64,000 nucleotides of DNA, from positions 1 through 64,000 of the forward strand of contig VCJN01001845.1 of the NCBI GenBank assembly GCA_006384855.1, written 5' to 3'. The stretch comes from Tetraselmis striata. Its lineage: Eukaryota > Chlorophyta > Chlorodendrophyceae > Chlorodendrales > Chlorodendraceae. Made by a program: the position numbers and the translations under genes. Numbering within the stretch: position 1 is the first letter of the stretch; every line of letters begins with the position of its first letter. This document shows positions 42,811 to 55,235 of this stretch, one piece after another. The notes below the pieces were generated by a model. That model worked only from the letters and a program-made list of their open reading frames with translations. It did no database searches and had not been told where the DNA came from.

Positions 42811-45270
42811 TTCATTTCTGGATATGATGTGTGAAATACCAACTGACTTATGGTGTAGTGTGGCCGTGTTACATCCCGTCAGTACGTCCATGCCTATGTT
42901 CCAGGGGGCTTGTATGTCCCCATCTTCCCTTGTCGGGGAGCACCCACAATAGAGTCGCGCCGCGACAGCCACCCCCAGCACCCTCCCCTCACTTCGATCA
43001 ATTTCGCGGGTCTGCCTCTCAGGCTTTCTGGCCCCTCCCAAAAGCTTGTAATAATTCCAAAGCAGCTTTTCGGCAGCATGCCTGCGCTCCCTTTCGTCGT
43101 CTGCAGCACCGCGCGTGCCCGTGACGATGATGCTGAGCGAAACTATCGTACCGGTACCGTACCTGTACCGTCACACGACTCTACGCATATCGATCATGTG
43201 CCGTCGTCGCCTCATCGGCCGTATATAAAATAGTGTATTTAATTAGTATACAGTATTATCATACTAAGCGGCGCTTCGCGCCGGGGATTTGTGGAGGTGC
43301 CCCTACCTCTTGGGTTGAGCGTGGTGCGGCCGTGCGGGATGCGGGCCGCTTTTAGCCGGCTTGTCGTGTTGATCTTGTAATACTGTTGTTTCCGGGTAAT
43401 AATGCTTTTAGCGTTAGATTTGTCAGTAATTTATTTTTCAAAAGAGACGTATTATTTTGTAAAACAGATTAAATCTGCAAGCCGCGTAAAAGCGGGCCGC
43501 TGACTACTGGTGTGCATTACAAAAAGGCCGGTACCCAACCCACCGCGAAAAGTTGTATTACCCCCCCCAAAAAAAAAAGCAGCACTACAAGATCAGCAAT
43601 ACAGTACAAGCCGCCTACAGGCGGCCCGCATCCCGCACGAGGCCGCGCAGGTCGGGCCGGTCGTCAGGTCTACGGGGCGGGCACGGCGCGAATCGCCACG
43701 CCCGCCGCCTGTACCGGCACCGGACGCCGGACGCCGTCGTTCGACCGTCGCCCGTCCGTCGACGGACGCCGGGCCCCGGGTCGGCGGACTGCCCCGCCCG
43801 CACCGCGGCGACCCCTTTTTACAGCACCATACTTGGACTACCGTATAGGTAAGGAATAGTCGTAAGGAATAGTCTCGCTTGCTGATTCAGCAGTAAAAAC
43901 GCGCTGCGGTACCGCGTTATTTTGGCGTTTCAGACGAATATATTACGTGCCTGGGCTAGAATACACGCGCATCCATTCAGAACCTTACCGTCGTCGGACC
44001 AGTACCTAGAAATCAAACGACCAAACACCGAACGTATGACGGTTCATACGCGAAGACGCAGCACAGGAGGACGGACGGACGGACGCCTAAAAATCCGTGA
44101 TAAAACCGTATTGCGACCGGTATCGATTCTCTCATATTCCAGGCGATTTCGGACGCGGCTCTCCTTTTCCTCCGCTCAACCCAAGAGGTAGGGGAATCGA
44201 TAATGATGCCCGCGCGCGCAGCGGCTGGTGGCGCGCCAGTTCGCGCGCACAAAAGTGAAATTGATGCGCGACGGTTCAACCGGGCAAGTAGGGTTTCACT
44301 GATGTTGCCCGTCCGGTCCCGGGTGCGGGAAAAACAAAAAGTTTCCCATACAGGTACTTTTTCGGGTAATACACCGCGCGTGGTCAGCGTACCCGTAGTG
44401 CATTGTCACTTGTTATTTGTTTGTACTCGTCGGAGCAGTTACCCGTCCCGTTACCGGTACTTGTATTTATTATTTATAGTAGTCGCTACTAGTAGCACAC
44501 TAAAACAAATTATGCCCGTGCATTGCGTTGTCGTCCTCACTATACGGGAATTCAGGAATTTAGCACATCGGTTAAATTCGAGGGCTTAACCGATGCACAT
44601 TTAAAGGTGAAAATTCGGAGCGAAAGTCGAAATTCGGGCTCGGAGGATATCAGGCACTCTCAGCCCTGATCATAGCAGTTGTTTTTTACATCAGGGCTTT
44701 AACGTATGCGCACTCCTACCCCTTATCATCGGTCGCTATGGTCTCCCTACACCCCGTGCCCTAGTCGCTATTCCGCAGCACGGCGCCCGTATAATATATG
44801 ACCGAACAAACTTGCGGGAAGTCGGTGGCATCCCTGTAGTACTGGTGATGCAGGAAATACTGGGTTTTGATTTGGCGTTCGTTGTACAGTACTTCAAATT
44901 TTCTGCTACTGCTAAACGCTATTCGCCAGCAGTACTAATAAAATTGGTACTCGCGCTACGATCACCTAGCCACTACTGCATATTTAATTATTAGGGGAAA
45001 AGTACCGGTGTGAGTACCAGCACCAGGTACGCGGTGAAATATCCACATACACTGTCGTTGGTCGTCACCGCGTACCTGGCGGTACGGCCGGTACAGCATG
45101 ACGAACAGGATTAGCGAATAAGTAGCGTAGCGCTAATACTCCCGAGGGCTGTGATCACCGGTGTTGGTGATCCCGATCACGGACACATAGGCGGTGATCG
45201 TTCTCTAGACCCGTATCCGAGCCTAATAATAGGCCTCAGATCACCTGTTTAAAGTACTGTTTAGCGAGGA
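42811..45270. other. Repeat-rich stretch without a gene
   Basis: It holds a perfect 22-bp inverted repeat (43300-43321 and 44173-44194), a very GC-rich block at 43620-43810 with a GTCCGTCGACGGAC palindrome, a (GGAC)n run near 44067-44085, and many TACGGGTAC- and TAGTCGCTA-like words (44478, 44762, 45010-45120). No conserved reading frame was found. Confidence 0.5.
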
Positions 45271-45275
45271 TCGGA

Positions 45276-45560
45276 CTACAGGGTTACAACCTTACCTGTC
45301 GCCTCCGGTGGTCGACTTGCGCTGCAGGAAATTTGAAGCAGGATGGGGTGGTGGTGTTGAACTGAGGCCCTACTGGCGCTTCGGCCCCCTCGCGGATGGA
45401 GCAGGACAATCCCCCCCCCCCCCCCCTCCCCCCTCCCCCCCCCCCCAATCCAGAGGAGCCGGCGGCGCTCGCGTCGATCTCGTGGCAGCGGGGCTCGCGG
45501 GTTGGTGATCGCCCCCCCCGCCCCCTCCTCCCCCCCGGGCTGCCGCCCCAGCACCACCGC
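45276..45560. other. Pyrimidine/purine tract region, uncertain coding
   Basis: Long C-runs at 45411-45446 and more at 45511-45536 sit in a GC-rich block. The minus strand has open frames through it, but their glycine-rich content comes from the tracts. A small spliced gene is possible, but I found no recognisable exon. Confidence 0.3.
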
Positions 45561-46089
45561 AGCGAACTTTCAGCGCTCTGTATCCACGTGTGGGGGACGG
45601 ATACGCATCACTAGGTATCATTGTATCATATGTACCAGCGGCCGCTGTGTCATTGTGTTGATTCGTTGCTGCGAGAGCTGCAATCGCTTGCCGCCACTCG
45701 GCTCCGACTTTCTGCGCGGTACGAGTTAGCTGGTCCGCCGCGTGACCATTTAGTATGCAGCAGTTTGCACCGCCGGTATTTGCCCCGCTTACAGTTTACC
45801 TTTGGTTGCAAGTTGCAATTGGCTATGCAGGGGGACGCAGTAAATATGCCGGCCGCAACGCGAGCAATCGGAAGCGGCAGTACTAGACGACCCCGTCTAC
45901 AAAAAGTTGGTCGAAGACAACAGCGCTTGCAGTCCTTATTTTGCGAGCACCAGTGGCACAGACTCGTACGTTGTGCCGTTGTGGTGTACACGTGTTGCGG
46001 ATTATCAACAATGACTACACACTCTTGCCCCCTGCCTCCCTCATGTTGCCCCCCATTGCGGCAGCAATTGAAGTGGACTCCGTCGTGAG

Positions 46090-47177
46090 GTGCGTTAATA
46101 GCTTGGTTGAATGGTGGCCAAGATCCATCGTTCTTAAAGCATGCATGCTTCCGGAGGTATGTGTGCAGGGTCTACCGTTCAAAAGCCAGAAAACTCATCC
46201 ACTGGGTGAATCTGATGGGATGGGCAGATGCTGACAAGAACCGCTCGCATGAGTATCCCATCCCGACGAGTGTTGGTGGCTGGAATCGTGCTACTGAACA
46301 ATGGTTGCGGTGCATTTAGTTGCGAGACGTCGGTGGCGAAGGAAAAAGAAAAAGCCGTGGCGACGTGAGGGCATGAGCATAATTATTCAGTCCAATCATC
46401 CCGAGTAGTCACTAATACGTATCACTTTGATTTTGACTGCTGCATAATATATCATGGAGTCAGCGCACTTACGTTGCTGAATTTATTCACATCATATCTT
46501 GTTTCCATAAAAATCCGAATCAGTCTTTCGGTGCCGTTGCTCGCCTATTGGCAAATAGAGTTCTGCAAGATAGCTGGTGAATGGAGAGAAGTAAACACTG
46601 AGCCAGCCGTTGCTCCTTCCCTGAAAATCGAATCATATGAATTTTAACCACCAGCAACAGTGTCATTACATTGTTTTCATGTATGTCTATGCATATGATT
46701 GCTGAGGTGTCGCACAATTTATTTACACTGCGACGTCCTCTCTGCTATGAGATATCGACGCTGAGATAAGGGCCTCGGGCCACTGCTGCGTGCCTGCAGG
46801 ACAAGTCCTACCATGGCACATTGCCGGAAGTTCTCAATGAGTTCCGGGTCAGAGCACGAGAACTGGGACGCCAAAGAAAGCATGAAAAGCCGGACGCAAC
46901 AGTGGCACAAGCCACCAATAAAACAATGATTGACAGTCCAGATACCTATCCAGCGTAGAAAGAATATAGGAAGTCAGAAAAAGGCTGGCAGTTTTATTCT
47001 CTCCGAAAGCCCATTATAGATCTAGTGGATCAACGGACTGCCGCTGAGCGCAACATGACAGCCCTTCAGGTTGCAGACACACTTAATGTTTTGCGTGATG
47101 GGCAAGGACTGAAAAACTTTTCAAAGCTGAAAGTGAAGCCTGGAAAGGTCCCTCCACTACCACATATTCGTTATTGA
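46090..47177 (+). pseudogene. Fragmentary coding relics, possibly of a mobile element
   Basis: Two plus-strand stretches have coding texture: 46107-46319 (KARKLIHWVNLMGWADADKN, HEYPIPTSVGGWNRATEQWL) and about 46960-47177 (GWQFYSLRKPIIDLVDQRTA, LQVADTLNVLRDGQGLKNFS, ending with TGA). They are in different frames about 0.65 kb apart. The pattern (W, RKPIID, helical heptads) loosely recalls the DNA-binding domain of Crypton/GCR1-type proteins, but I cannot support that by alignment. No intact ORF joins them. Confidence 0.25.
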
Positions 47178-47801
47178 ATGGAAACATCTCCTCATCATGC
47201 TATGCGCGAGATACCCTAATTCCTCTCCTGTTTGCGCTCCGCCACATTCTAGGTCCTTGTGCAGTTGACTCGATATATGGACATGTCGGTGGTGCCTGTC
47301 GTCGCTACTGCCCGCTTGTCCACACACGTCATGTCTCAATGCATCAGTAAAAGGAAATACGTGATTGGCTGTAGGACATCGCTGCTGAACTGCCATAGCC
47401 CGTGTCCTCCGGTGCGGCCCCCGTCCATGGGCACTGCTACACTGTGCACCTGCCAACGGACCAGCCGTCCCTATCAGTGCTGCCACCTATTCGACTAGCC
47501 AATGCGTGCTCAGCTCCCAAAATGCACTATAACTTGGCGGCGGTGGGTACCTGATTGGCTGCGTGGTATCACCACGTGGTATTGCGTGCTCCATCCCAGC
47601 ACGGGCCCTATTTTGCCGCCACGCACAGCAGATTACTCCACCAGGCCGCCAGATATATGCCCTACGTAGCGCCATCCACAGTGTGGGTCGGCATCATCGC
47701 CCCTAATCAGCCACTGCATGACGTTAGAGATGACATCGTGTTGTAACCTAATAATCATCACTCGATACATATCAAGGCGGTGATGTATCTGCGAGTGGGC
47801 G

Positions 47802-47828
47802 ATGTGTGTGTGTGTGTGTGTGTGTGTG
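47802..47828. repeat. (GT)n microsatellite next to a long G-rich tract
   Basis: About 13 GT units, followed at 47863-47907 by an almost pure G run interrupted by single C or A bases, and G13 at 47989-48001. The stretch 47180-49790 shows no recognisable gene. Confidence 0.85.
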
Positions 47829-48879
47829 CGTGCGTGCGGATGATAGGTACGTAGGCAGGTTTGGGGGCGGGGGGGGGGGGGAGGGAGGGGGGGGGGGGGG
47901 GGGGGGGTCTGCGGCAATCTACCCTCAGTACGACTAGGAACGTGGTCCACTCCTGGCGTCCACTGCTTAGCGTGCCGGCGGGTGGCAGGGGGGGGGGGGG
48001 GCTGTGTGAGCGCCGGGCGAGCGAGAAATAACATGTCATTGTCTGGGCATGCACGCATAAAGTTGGAGCAAAGGCGGGTAGATAGAGCTCACATCGTGCG
48101 CCTGGGCACTTGGTTTTGACCATAGGGGCCAGGCGAGGCCACAACAACGGGTACAGCTCGCTGACCTTTCCGGGTTTGCATGTGCCCATGTGGCTCATGC
48201 CAATCGTTAGGGCAGAGCCAGTCTGGCCGCCATCAGTACGCCGAGGCGCGTAACTTGCTAGTTCGGCGCCGCTTTCAAAGACTACAATACCGATAGTGGA
48301 CACGTTGCGCGCCGCAGAGTCTGGCAGGCGCAGTGGGGCCGCAGGCGCGCTGCTGTGCGGCGGTTGTGCCCTGCTGTATACCCGCCGTGGTAATCGCCCA
48401 TCGTAGCGGTATAGGTACGGGTAGTCGTCGTCAGTATACGACGCACAGTAATAAAGTCAGCCCCAATAGGTTGCGCTGCTGTCGAGGATATGCTTCCGGT
48501 GCTGCTGGTGTGTTGCTGATACTAGCATCATACTACCCGAAGTGGCAGCAGACGACGGATAAACTGTCGTGCTGCGCCGCGCTGCTGCTACTTGTGGTCG
48601 TGGTGCAGCATCGCGTCGTCACGTCGCGCGCAGCCGCTGCTGCGCTGACACCCCGTACGCGGAGATACGAAGATACGGTATAAAGGGTATTTAGTCGGAC
48701 GTTCATGTCCGTATGTCTAGCGACTAGCGACTAATCCTTACCTATATATTATGTCCGTCCCGGATATATGATGATGATGATGTGCCCTCGCGCGCAATCG
48801 CAAATGCGCGCTCCTGAGGTTGGCGCGCGCCGCGCGAACAGCTGCAGCGAGGCACCTTAATTTCCGTTGTACTTTCGTA

Positions 48880-49065
48880 TCTTTTCGATATATATTCCAT
48901 TGTGATCCAAACTGGTACGGGCTGTGATCCGGCTAATAACAGGAGCTATTTTTACGCATCAGGGTAAAAATAGGAGCCTATTTTTCCCATGGGGCCGGGG
49001 GGCTGTGATCCTTGGCGCGCGCCGGCTGTGATCCGGGAATAATAGCGCTACCTATTATTGCAGCA
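48880..49065. repeat. Cluster of CTGTGATCC words and an inverted repeat
   Basis: The CTGTGATCC word (or its variant TTGTGATCC) occurs four times in about 140 bp (48900, 48931, 49007, 49028). Two imperfect hairpins are present, TATTTTTAC...GTAAAAATA at 48957-48977 and AATAATAG...CTATTATT near 49038-49057. Confidence 0.5.
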
Positions 49066-49793
49066 CCGAAGCAAGCTCAGGAAACGGATACGAGTAATCG
49101 GTAGAAAGGATAATCCACACCGTATTCCTCGCCGTCTCACATGCAGCGGTATTACTGGTGCCCTCGCCCAATTCCTCCCAATTATTCTACCCGGCACCTC
49201 TGTTTACAGGATGATCTCATGATGATCTCTCCCTCGCCTCTGACCCCTTGTTGCACGTCGCTGTTATACTTAGGCGCTGAAATAGCATGCTCTGTGCATC
49301 ATTTCCCTCTGTGTCTCAATTCATTCTTGTTTGAGAGGCGCGAATTCCGCGACATGTGAATGGCGTGAAGTGCCCAAGACAATTATTAACATATGAATAA
49401 GGTAGGGATTAGTTCTCATCCGCAGCTCTCGCGTAGAATATGCTAGTGCTGCATGTCTGGGCCGAAGGTAGTACAAATATATACAGTGACCGTGATGGAT
49501 TTTTGTATGCCAGGGGAAAAGTGCCGCTAGGCAAAACTGCAGAGGCGAATAATAACATACTTTTACAGCGTGCATTCAGCAACAATGGTACGGCACAGGT
49601 TCTCCTTTGAGTCTAGGTGCGTAGTTGTCGCTTCAGCACGGGTATCCCCAAGTGTATAACTATCAGCGAGGGGTGCCTGCGCAGGGCTGCTATATCATCT
49701 ATGCATCTGTACAATTATTCGGCAGTGAGAAGGCACCGGCCCTCATCGGCCATTCCTGTTGGCCGTTGGCGCCTCCTCCGCTCATCATCGAAC

Positions 49794-51891
49794 TCAACTT
49801 TCCAGGGGAATGCCGAACCGCGCCGCTCTAGCAGCCAGCTTCTCAGGTGTGACCCAAGCTAGCTGCGGTTTCTGCTTGGTGCTCACGGGCCGCTTGCAAA
49901 GGACGCCCGGGCTCCCGGACACAGCTGCGGCCCCGGACGGACTGCCGCCCGCCTGCGCCTTCCGCTGCTTCAATGCCACAGCTGAAGGGGCATGCAGGAC
50001 TTGCTTCAGCCCAGGCGGGGTGTTTGCTGGAGTGGACTGCAGAGACTGGCCGGTAGCCTCCCTGCCGTCCGTGACGACGCGCCATTTCGCCATGCTGGGC
50101 GGTGGCTGCGCTGATAACCTGCGGGTCAGCAGGTATACACACACAATATTGAGTACTATTATTCATTAGTGCAGTAGAAGGTGTGTGTATGTGTGTTGGG
50201 GGGGGGGGGGGGGGGGCATCCGTGCATATGCATACACACCTGCGCTTCATTGAAGCAGGTCTGCACTCCTGGGTGGCACCGGCATCGCACATTGCTGCCG
50301 CCCCAGACTTTTCTCCCACAACAGCCATCTGCTGCTTGATTGCTGTTTGTTCAGGCTGCGTCCGGGGGTTGTAGCGCGGTGCAGGCTTGCACGGTTGGGA
50401 AGCTGCGGCACAGCTTTTGGCTACCAGCTTAGATTCCCCTCCCACCACAGCCGATGGTGACGCAACTGCGTGCGGCAAGATTACAGGGGAGCCGCCAAAG
50501 CATGTTTAGTGACATGCTTCAAACATGGCAGATTGTGTAGCATGGCATTCTGATGCGAATTGATGTATCAATATACTGACCTGGCTCGGGCTGAGCCTGC
50601 GGTTTGGATTGCCATGTAGGCTTGTACTGTCGGGGAGGCCCGGCATTGCAGCTTGCTTCCGGCCAAGACCTCTGACCCACCACAGCTGCCTGTGATGCAT
50701 CTGCGCACAGGGGTGACAGGGAGGCAGCATACTCAGCAGCATGCACAATTTGATGGAGAGCGCGCACCATTCCCAGGCAGGAAGACACGTCCAGAACTCA
50801 AGGCACCGACCTGTTTGTTCAGAATGAGCTTTGGGAGTCGAGTGGATTGCCGAAGACCGCCCAGCAGCAAACGGTGAAGCAACAGGTGGGGTGCGGAGAT
50901 TTCCCGATGATTGCCTGATGATCTCCACGGGGATGCATGCCTCGGTCCGCGGAAACGGCATGGTGGGCTGAGCCTGGCCAGCTAAGCACTCCAACACAGA
51001 GTTGACAAGATTTGCCGGAATGTACAGAGGTACCATGATGTTGTCTTGCCGAGGTGGTGCGGTTCCAGTGCTCTGAGCAACCCTTAGTGGGACCGTCGGG
51101 TGTGACGGATTCGGAGGAGGATTCGCCTGGCGCAAACTGGCACGATACATCGGCCGATGCGCGGGCCGGGGCGCGGGGGTCGCATGAAGCTTGGGCTGGA
51201 TGGAATTCTCGGCGATTTTCGTGAAGATTGAAGTCACGCCTTTCTTGTCCACGCGCGGTAACCTCGGCAAAGGATTTTGGATGGGGGTAGGCGGCCCAGT
51301 TACGACAGGTGGGGGTTTGGCCATCGTTGCCGCCGACACGGAGCTGCGTACTTGCTTGCTGCGCTTCAGGTGTGCGAGCACCCGCTCTGTCCATATGCTC
51401 GACCTGGGCGTCTCGGGCACAATTGCAGGACCCCTGCTGGCGAACACAAAGTGCACACTTGTTAGACACGCCAGATCACGATCAGATTCCGGGCACTGCT
51501 ACCCGTACCACCGCATCTATATCTACCATGTAAGCATCGGTAGCGTCTATACGTAACCATCATAAGCGTCTATTCTCTGGTGCTCAAATCTATTTCTGTG
51601 TAACGGAAAGTAAATTAAGGGTCGACTGCCATTTGAGTCGGCGTACCTGGCATGGCCTCGCTCCCCATCGGCAGTCTCACGACAATTCGCAACTGCTTCG
51701 CGCGAAGAGTCTTTCCATACGGCGGTGCCGCACCGGTTAGGTGCCGGCTGGGCGGATGCCGTGCCTGCTGCCGTGTGTGGCGGGCCTGCGGGAGTTGAGT
51801 TGGACTGCGCAGTGTCGTCCTCCTCAGGGAACAGCTCCTCGTCCTCCCACGACAAGCTGATTGTGTCCGAGGCGGACGGCTTGAAGCTCAT
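49794..51891 (-). CDS. Pro/Ala-rich protein with a C-terminal Tho1/MOS11-like motif, complete, 5 exons, 512 aa
   Basis: Exons (minus): 51647-51891 (ATG at 51889-51891), 50811-51433, 50581-50700, 50240-50465, 49794-50118 (TGA). All GT-AG junctions are in phase; the total is 1539 nt. The N-terminus is acidic (SLSWEDEELFPEEDD); the middle is proline-rich and disordered-looking (PPPVVTGPPTPIQNPLPRLP) with one more ordered patch (MVPLYIPANLVNSVLECLAG). Exons 3 and 4 encode three copies of a unit starting QAAVVG / SAVVGG / MAVVGE and containing a cysteine. The protein ends PEKLAARAARFGIPLES; RAxRFG motifs are typical of Tho1/CIP29/MOS11 RNA-binding proteins of mRNA export. That motif is short, so the functional link is tentative. 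A G19 tract (C19 on the gene strand) lies just inside intron 4, and TGTAA occurs 227 bases after the stop. Confidence 0.75.
50198..50216. repeat. Poly(G) tract just inside an intron of the 512-aa gene
   Basis: Nineteen G on plus (C19 on the gene strand), about 25 bases after the donor GTGTGT of the exon ending at 50240, followed by CA-rich sequence. Confidence 0.85.
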
Positions 51892-53335
51892 GATGCCTCA
51901 CCAGCATACCCCTTTTCCCCCGGTAGTGAGCAGCGTGCACGCTTCCAGCCCCCTTAATTCACAGACCAGTGCGACTCCAGGGCCACGGGCCCGGTATGAA
52001 CAACCGCAGTGTCCCTGCTGGCGGCGTGTAGGGCGCCGAACATGTGCCGGCCGCCGCGTGACGTGGATCTGGCGCGACCCGCTCAGCTTCCGTGCAGCTC
52101 GTTTGCGTTGCGATTAACAACCAGCGCGAGCAGGAAGGGCGGCGAGATTTGCTTCGCGTGGGCGATGTGATGTCAACTGGCTCGTTTCGAGGGCCCACGA
52201 GGAGTAGCTGCAGACTCGGGCAGTGAGCGGGGGTTCGTAACGCGACTATTCGTGGTGCTGAGCAGACTATCATACAGATAAGGATGCGAGCCGCTTTTGG
52301 GCGGCTTGCTGTGTTGATTTTCGAGTACAGTACTAATTTTTGTAATACAGGAGATAAGGATCGTGGCTAGTCGCTACTGTGATGATGGGTTTGGTTACAC
52401 GGAAATGCGGAATGCAGAGGGAATGTTTCACGGAATCCTGGGCAGGCGGACTAAGGATTACTCGTGGCCAGGTACTAATCCTTAGTACCAGTATGGGCGG
52501 TACTCTACTCTCGGTCGCCGTCGGTCTGGTACGGTCGGTGCGCCGGTCTGGTACGGTCGCGACTACTAGTATCCCCGTATACCAGAATGACTTGCTACTG
52601 CTGTATCGACTATTGATCTTTAACTAGTTTTAGCGGTGGATTTCTTACCGGCTTTTTGTAATTTACACCAGTACCATTTCCGGTAGCGACTAAAATAATC
52701 CTTATTCGTGTGAATTAGCGACTATACAAATCCGCCACCGCTATTCCTAGAGCAGTCCGTACGGGTACCTTTACCTGGTCAGTCGGTACCCGTACGTGGT
52801 GAGTCAGGACAAGTCTACCTGTAGGTTATTTAGTCCTTAGTAAGCTGCATCTTTGAATAGGGTTTACCTGCCGATCAATCAATAGTACGGGTACCTGTAC
52901 TACCGGTAAGCTGCACGATTGCACCGCCAGTACGGGTACCGCGCACGCGAAGGAAAGGATCAGACTGAAATAGACCGCTGATAGTCGCTGTATATAGCGA
53001 CTACATATACCTGTAGGAGAGTAGGCGGAGATCAACAACAGCAAGCTTCCAGGTGCAGGTAGCCCGCAAACGGCGGGACGTAGCGACTAATCCTAATGCG
53101 TACCGACTATTCGCGTCGTCTGAATTCTAAGAAGCGCGCGAGCAAATAAACGGCACATAATCCACGATCTTTGCGGTACAGTCGTTACCGCTAAACAGCA
53201 GTAAAATATCGCTGCTACAAAACACTGAACATGACATCACTGAACAACACTACGTATATTACTGAACAATGCAGCAGCACACACTGAACAGCGCAGAAAG
53301 ATGTCATGATAAGGCAGAGGACGACTATATATTAC
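51892..53335. other. Intergenic stretch dense in short dispersed words
   Basis: This is the 5' flank of the 512-aa gene followed by AT-richer DNA with many TAGCGACTA/TAGTCGCTA and GGTACGGGTACC-like words (52365, 52451-52490, 52686, 52718, 52760-52800, 52890-52940, 52983-53010, 53079). 52281-52340 resembles 43338-43395, and 52625-52680 resembles, in inverted orientation, 43505-43560. No gene was seen. Confidence 0.5.
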
Positions 53336-53510
53336 AGGCGTCAAAATTAATGAACGGGTAGGTCATTATCCGTGCGCATGCTTCACATCACATGTCGCCA
53401 AACCCCGATTGCTGCTTTGTATCATCCTCATCTTCCCTCGAGCTAGCTGGCCCTAGCAGCCGCGATGGCGTATGGTGGACAGATATGCTTTTCCATCTAG
53501 CATTAGGCCG
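53336..53510 (+). repeat. Dispersed repeat family C, copy 2
   Basis: Matches 56685-56860 over most of its length (GCGTCAA.A.TAATGAACGGG, CACATGTCGCCAAA.CCCGAT, CTTCCCTCGAGCTAGC and GATGGCGTATGGTGGACAGAT); 39455-39720 is a more diverged member. Confidence 0.65.
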
Positions 53511-55235
53511 TCACAACTTGATTTGTTGCTTTCCGTGCTGTTTTCTACGTCAGAAAGGGGGGGGGGGTAAAGCTGGATATCAGCAAAACAAGATGCTAAA
53601 TCCCAAACAGTTTATATTAATACTGTATTGGAGAAGCCGTAGCGACGCGTACGGCCGCGCCTAGCCCCATGTTTGCGTGCGTGCTATCCTTGGCGGCGCC
53701 ACGTCGGCTCTAGATAGAGGCTCCATTCGACACACCCGCCGCATAATCTTCGCCATGGGCCGCCATTGGGCATCACAACACCCACTCTCACAACAGCCAC
53801 CCCTACCATACCATGCCCATGAAACTGATTGGTGGCGTTTTCAGTATGCGTGAGCGTCAGCATCTACACTGTGCAATATTTCAAGCCGTCGTGGAGGAAG
53901 GCGCCGAGTTTGGCCGCCCGACGGCGACACGCTCGGAGGTTATGTTGGCAGTGAGTCCTGCGTTGTCTTGCCCCCGCCTCCCTACCGCTTCACGATGCCG
54001 TTGTTGTCGCCATGAACGTCCCAAAGAACACCGCCAACACCGCGCAAGGTTGCATTGCGTTCATCGACGACACCCTCTCCGACGCGCTAGAAACGCTTGA
54101 GGCTTTCCTTTAGTTAATGGTTCCCATTCTGGTAGAGGCGCGTCCAGCGCCGGTGAACCCTATATGTTGCGTATGAGGACGGTAGCCACATTTGGCAGCC
54201 GCCACCTTACTTGCCACGAGGCACGCATGTGACCCCGATAGTCTGTCGAGGGAGAAGAGACGCTTCAACGAAATAGTAGACCGGCTTGGGTCTATGAAAG
54301 TCGGCTGACCGGCCGAGACAACAAACATGGTGGGACGTGACTACTTCGTGCAGCATGCGCACCTCGCGATGTTCCCGTGCAGCTCACTTATTGAGAATAA
54401 CAAAAAGAACGACGGGGTATGGGCGCATTTGCAGAAGGGCCCCGCCCCTTTGCCCCCCCCCCCCCCCCCCCCCCCGACAATTGTGTAGAACGGTTCTTCG
54501 GCAAGTTTGAAAAGGGCAAGCACGCATCCGTTGGAGAACTCGCACCACAATCATCATCATCATGGTCGAACAAGCGTTGTTGCATTACTCCAAGCTACCT
54601 GCCCCCTGAAAGAGATTAACCAAGATTTGTGCGCATTGGATAAAGTACACCTTTTTTTACGTGTCGCACTACACAGCACGCCTCAACTCCTCCACCATGT
54701 GCTTGCCATAATCCTATCTTGTTCTTGTTGCTAGTATTGCCCATGCTGCCATGCGCGCAGAGAGGGTAATCGCTCAGCAACAGTCAGCAACAGCTCACCA
54801 ACAGCAAGCATGCGCGGCGCACGAGGGCACACGCCATATATATGCGCAACACAGCCGGGCGCAGCGTCAGAGAGCATATGCGAGAGTGATAGAGTAGCAT
54901 GCATCCATCACTACACATTAGCCATAGTATGCTAGGCTTCGACCGGGAGGGCAAGGGGCTAACTCTTCCATACTGTAATCGTGTGGCTTTTCTTCATAAT
55001 TAAAAACCCTCTCTTGTGCGTGTAATGCCATAGGCAATAGCTTGCTGGCCAATGAGTGCTTGCAAGAGATTACCACCAATGATATAACCGCCCAATTGCA
55101 TCTATTGCAATGCTTTTGACAATACTTTGTAGTACTACATGTGGATGCAACAAGAGAGAAAAAACGGGGCACTCAAAAAAGGGCAGGCACCTAAAGTGAC
55201 AAATCAACTTGTTATGGCGGCTTAGTGAGATGCAA
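53511..55235. other. No gene recognised
   Basis: It contains a G9 run near 53558, a C23 tract at 54453-54475 and CAACAG-type repeats at 54776-54806. Open frames such as 53813-54100 have no recognisable domain. Confidence 0.45.

Noticed and set aside
47758..48303. 181-codon minus-strand open frame
   Set aside because: It runs through poly(G) and GT microsatellite DNA giving Pro and His-Thr runs; no splice or domain support for the remaining part.
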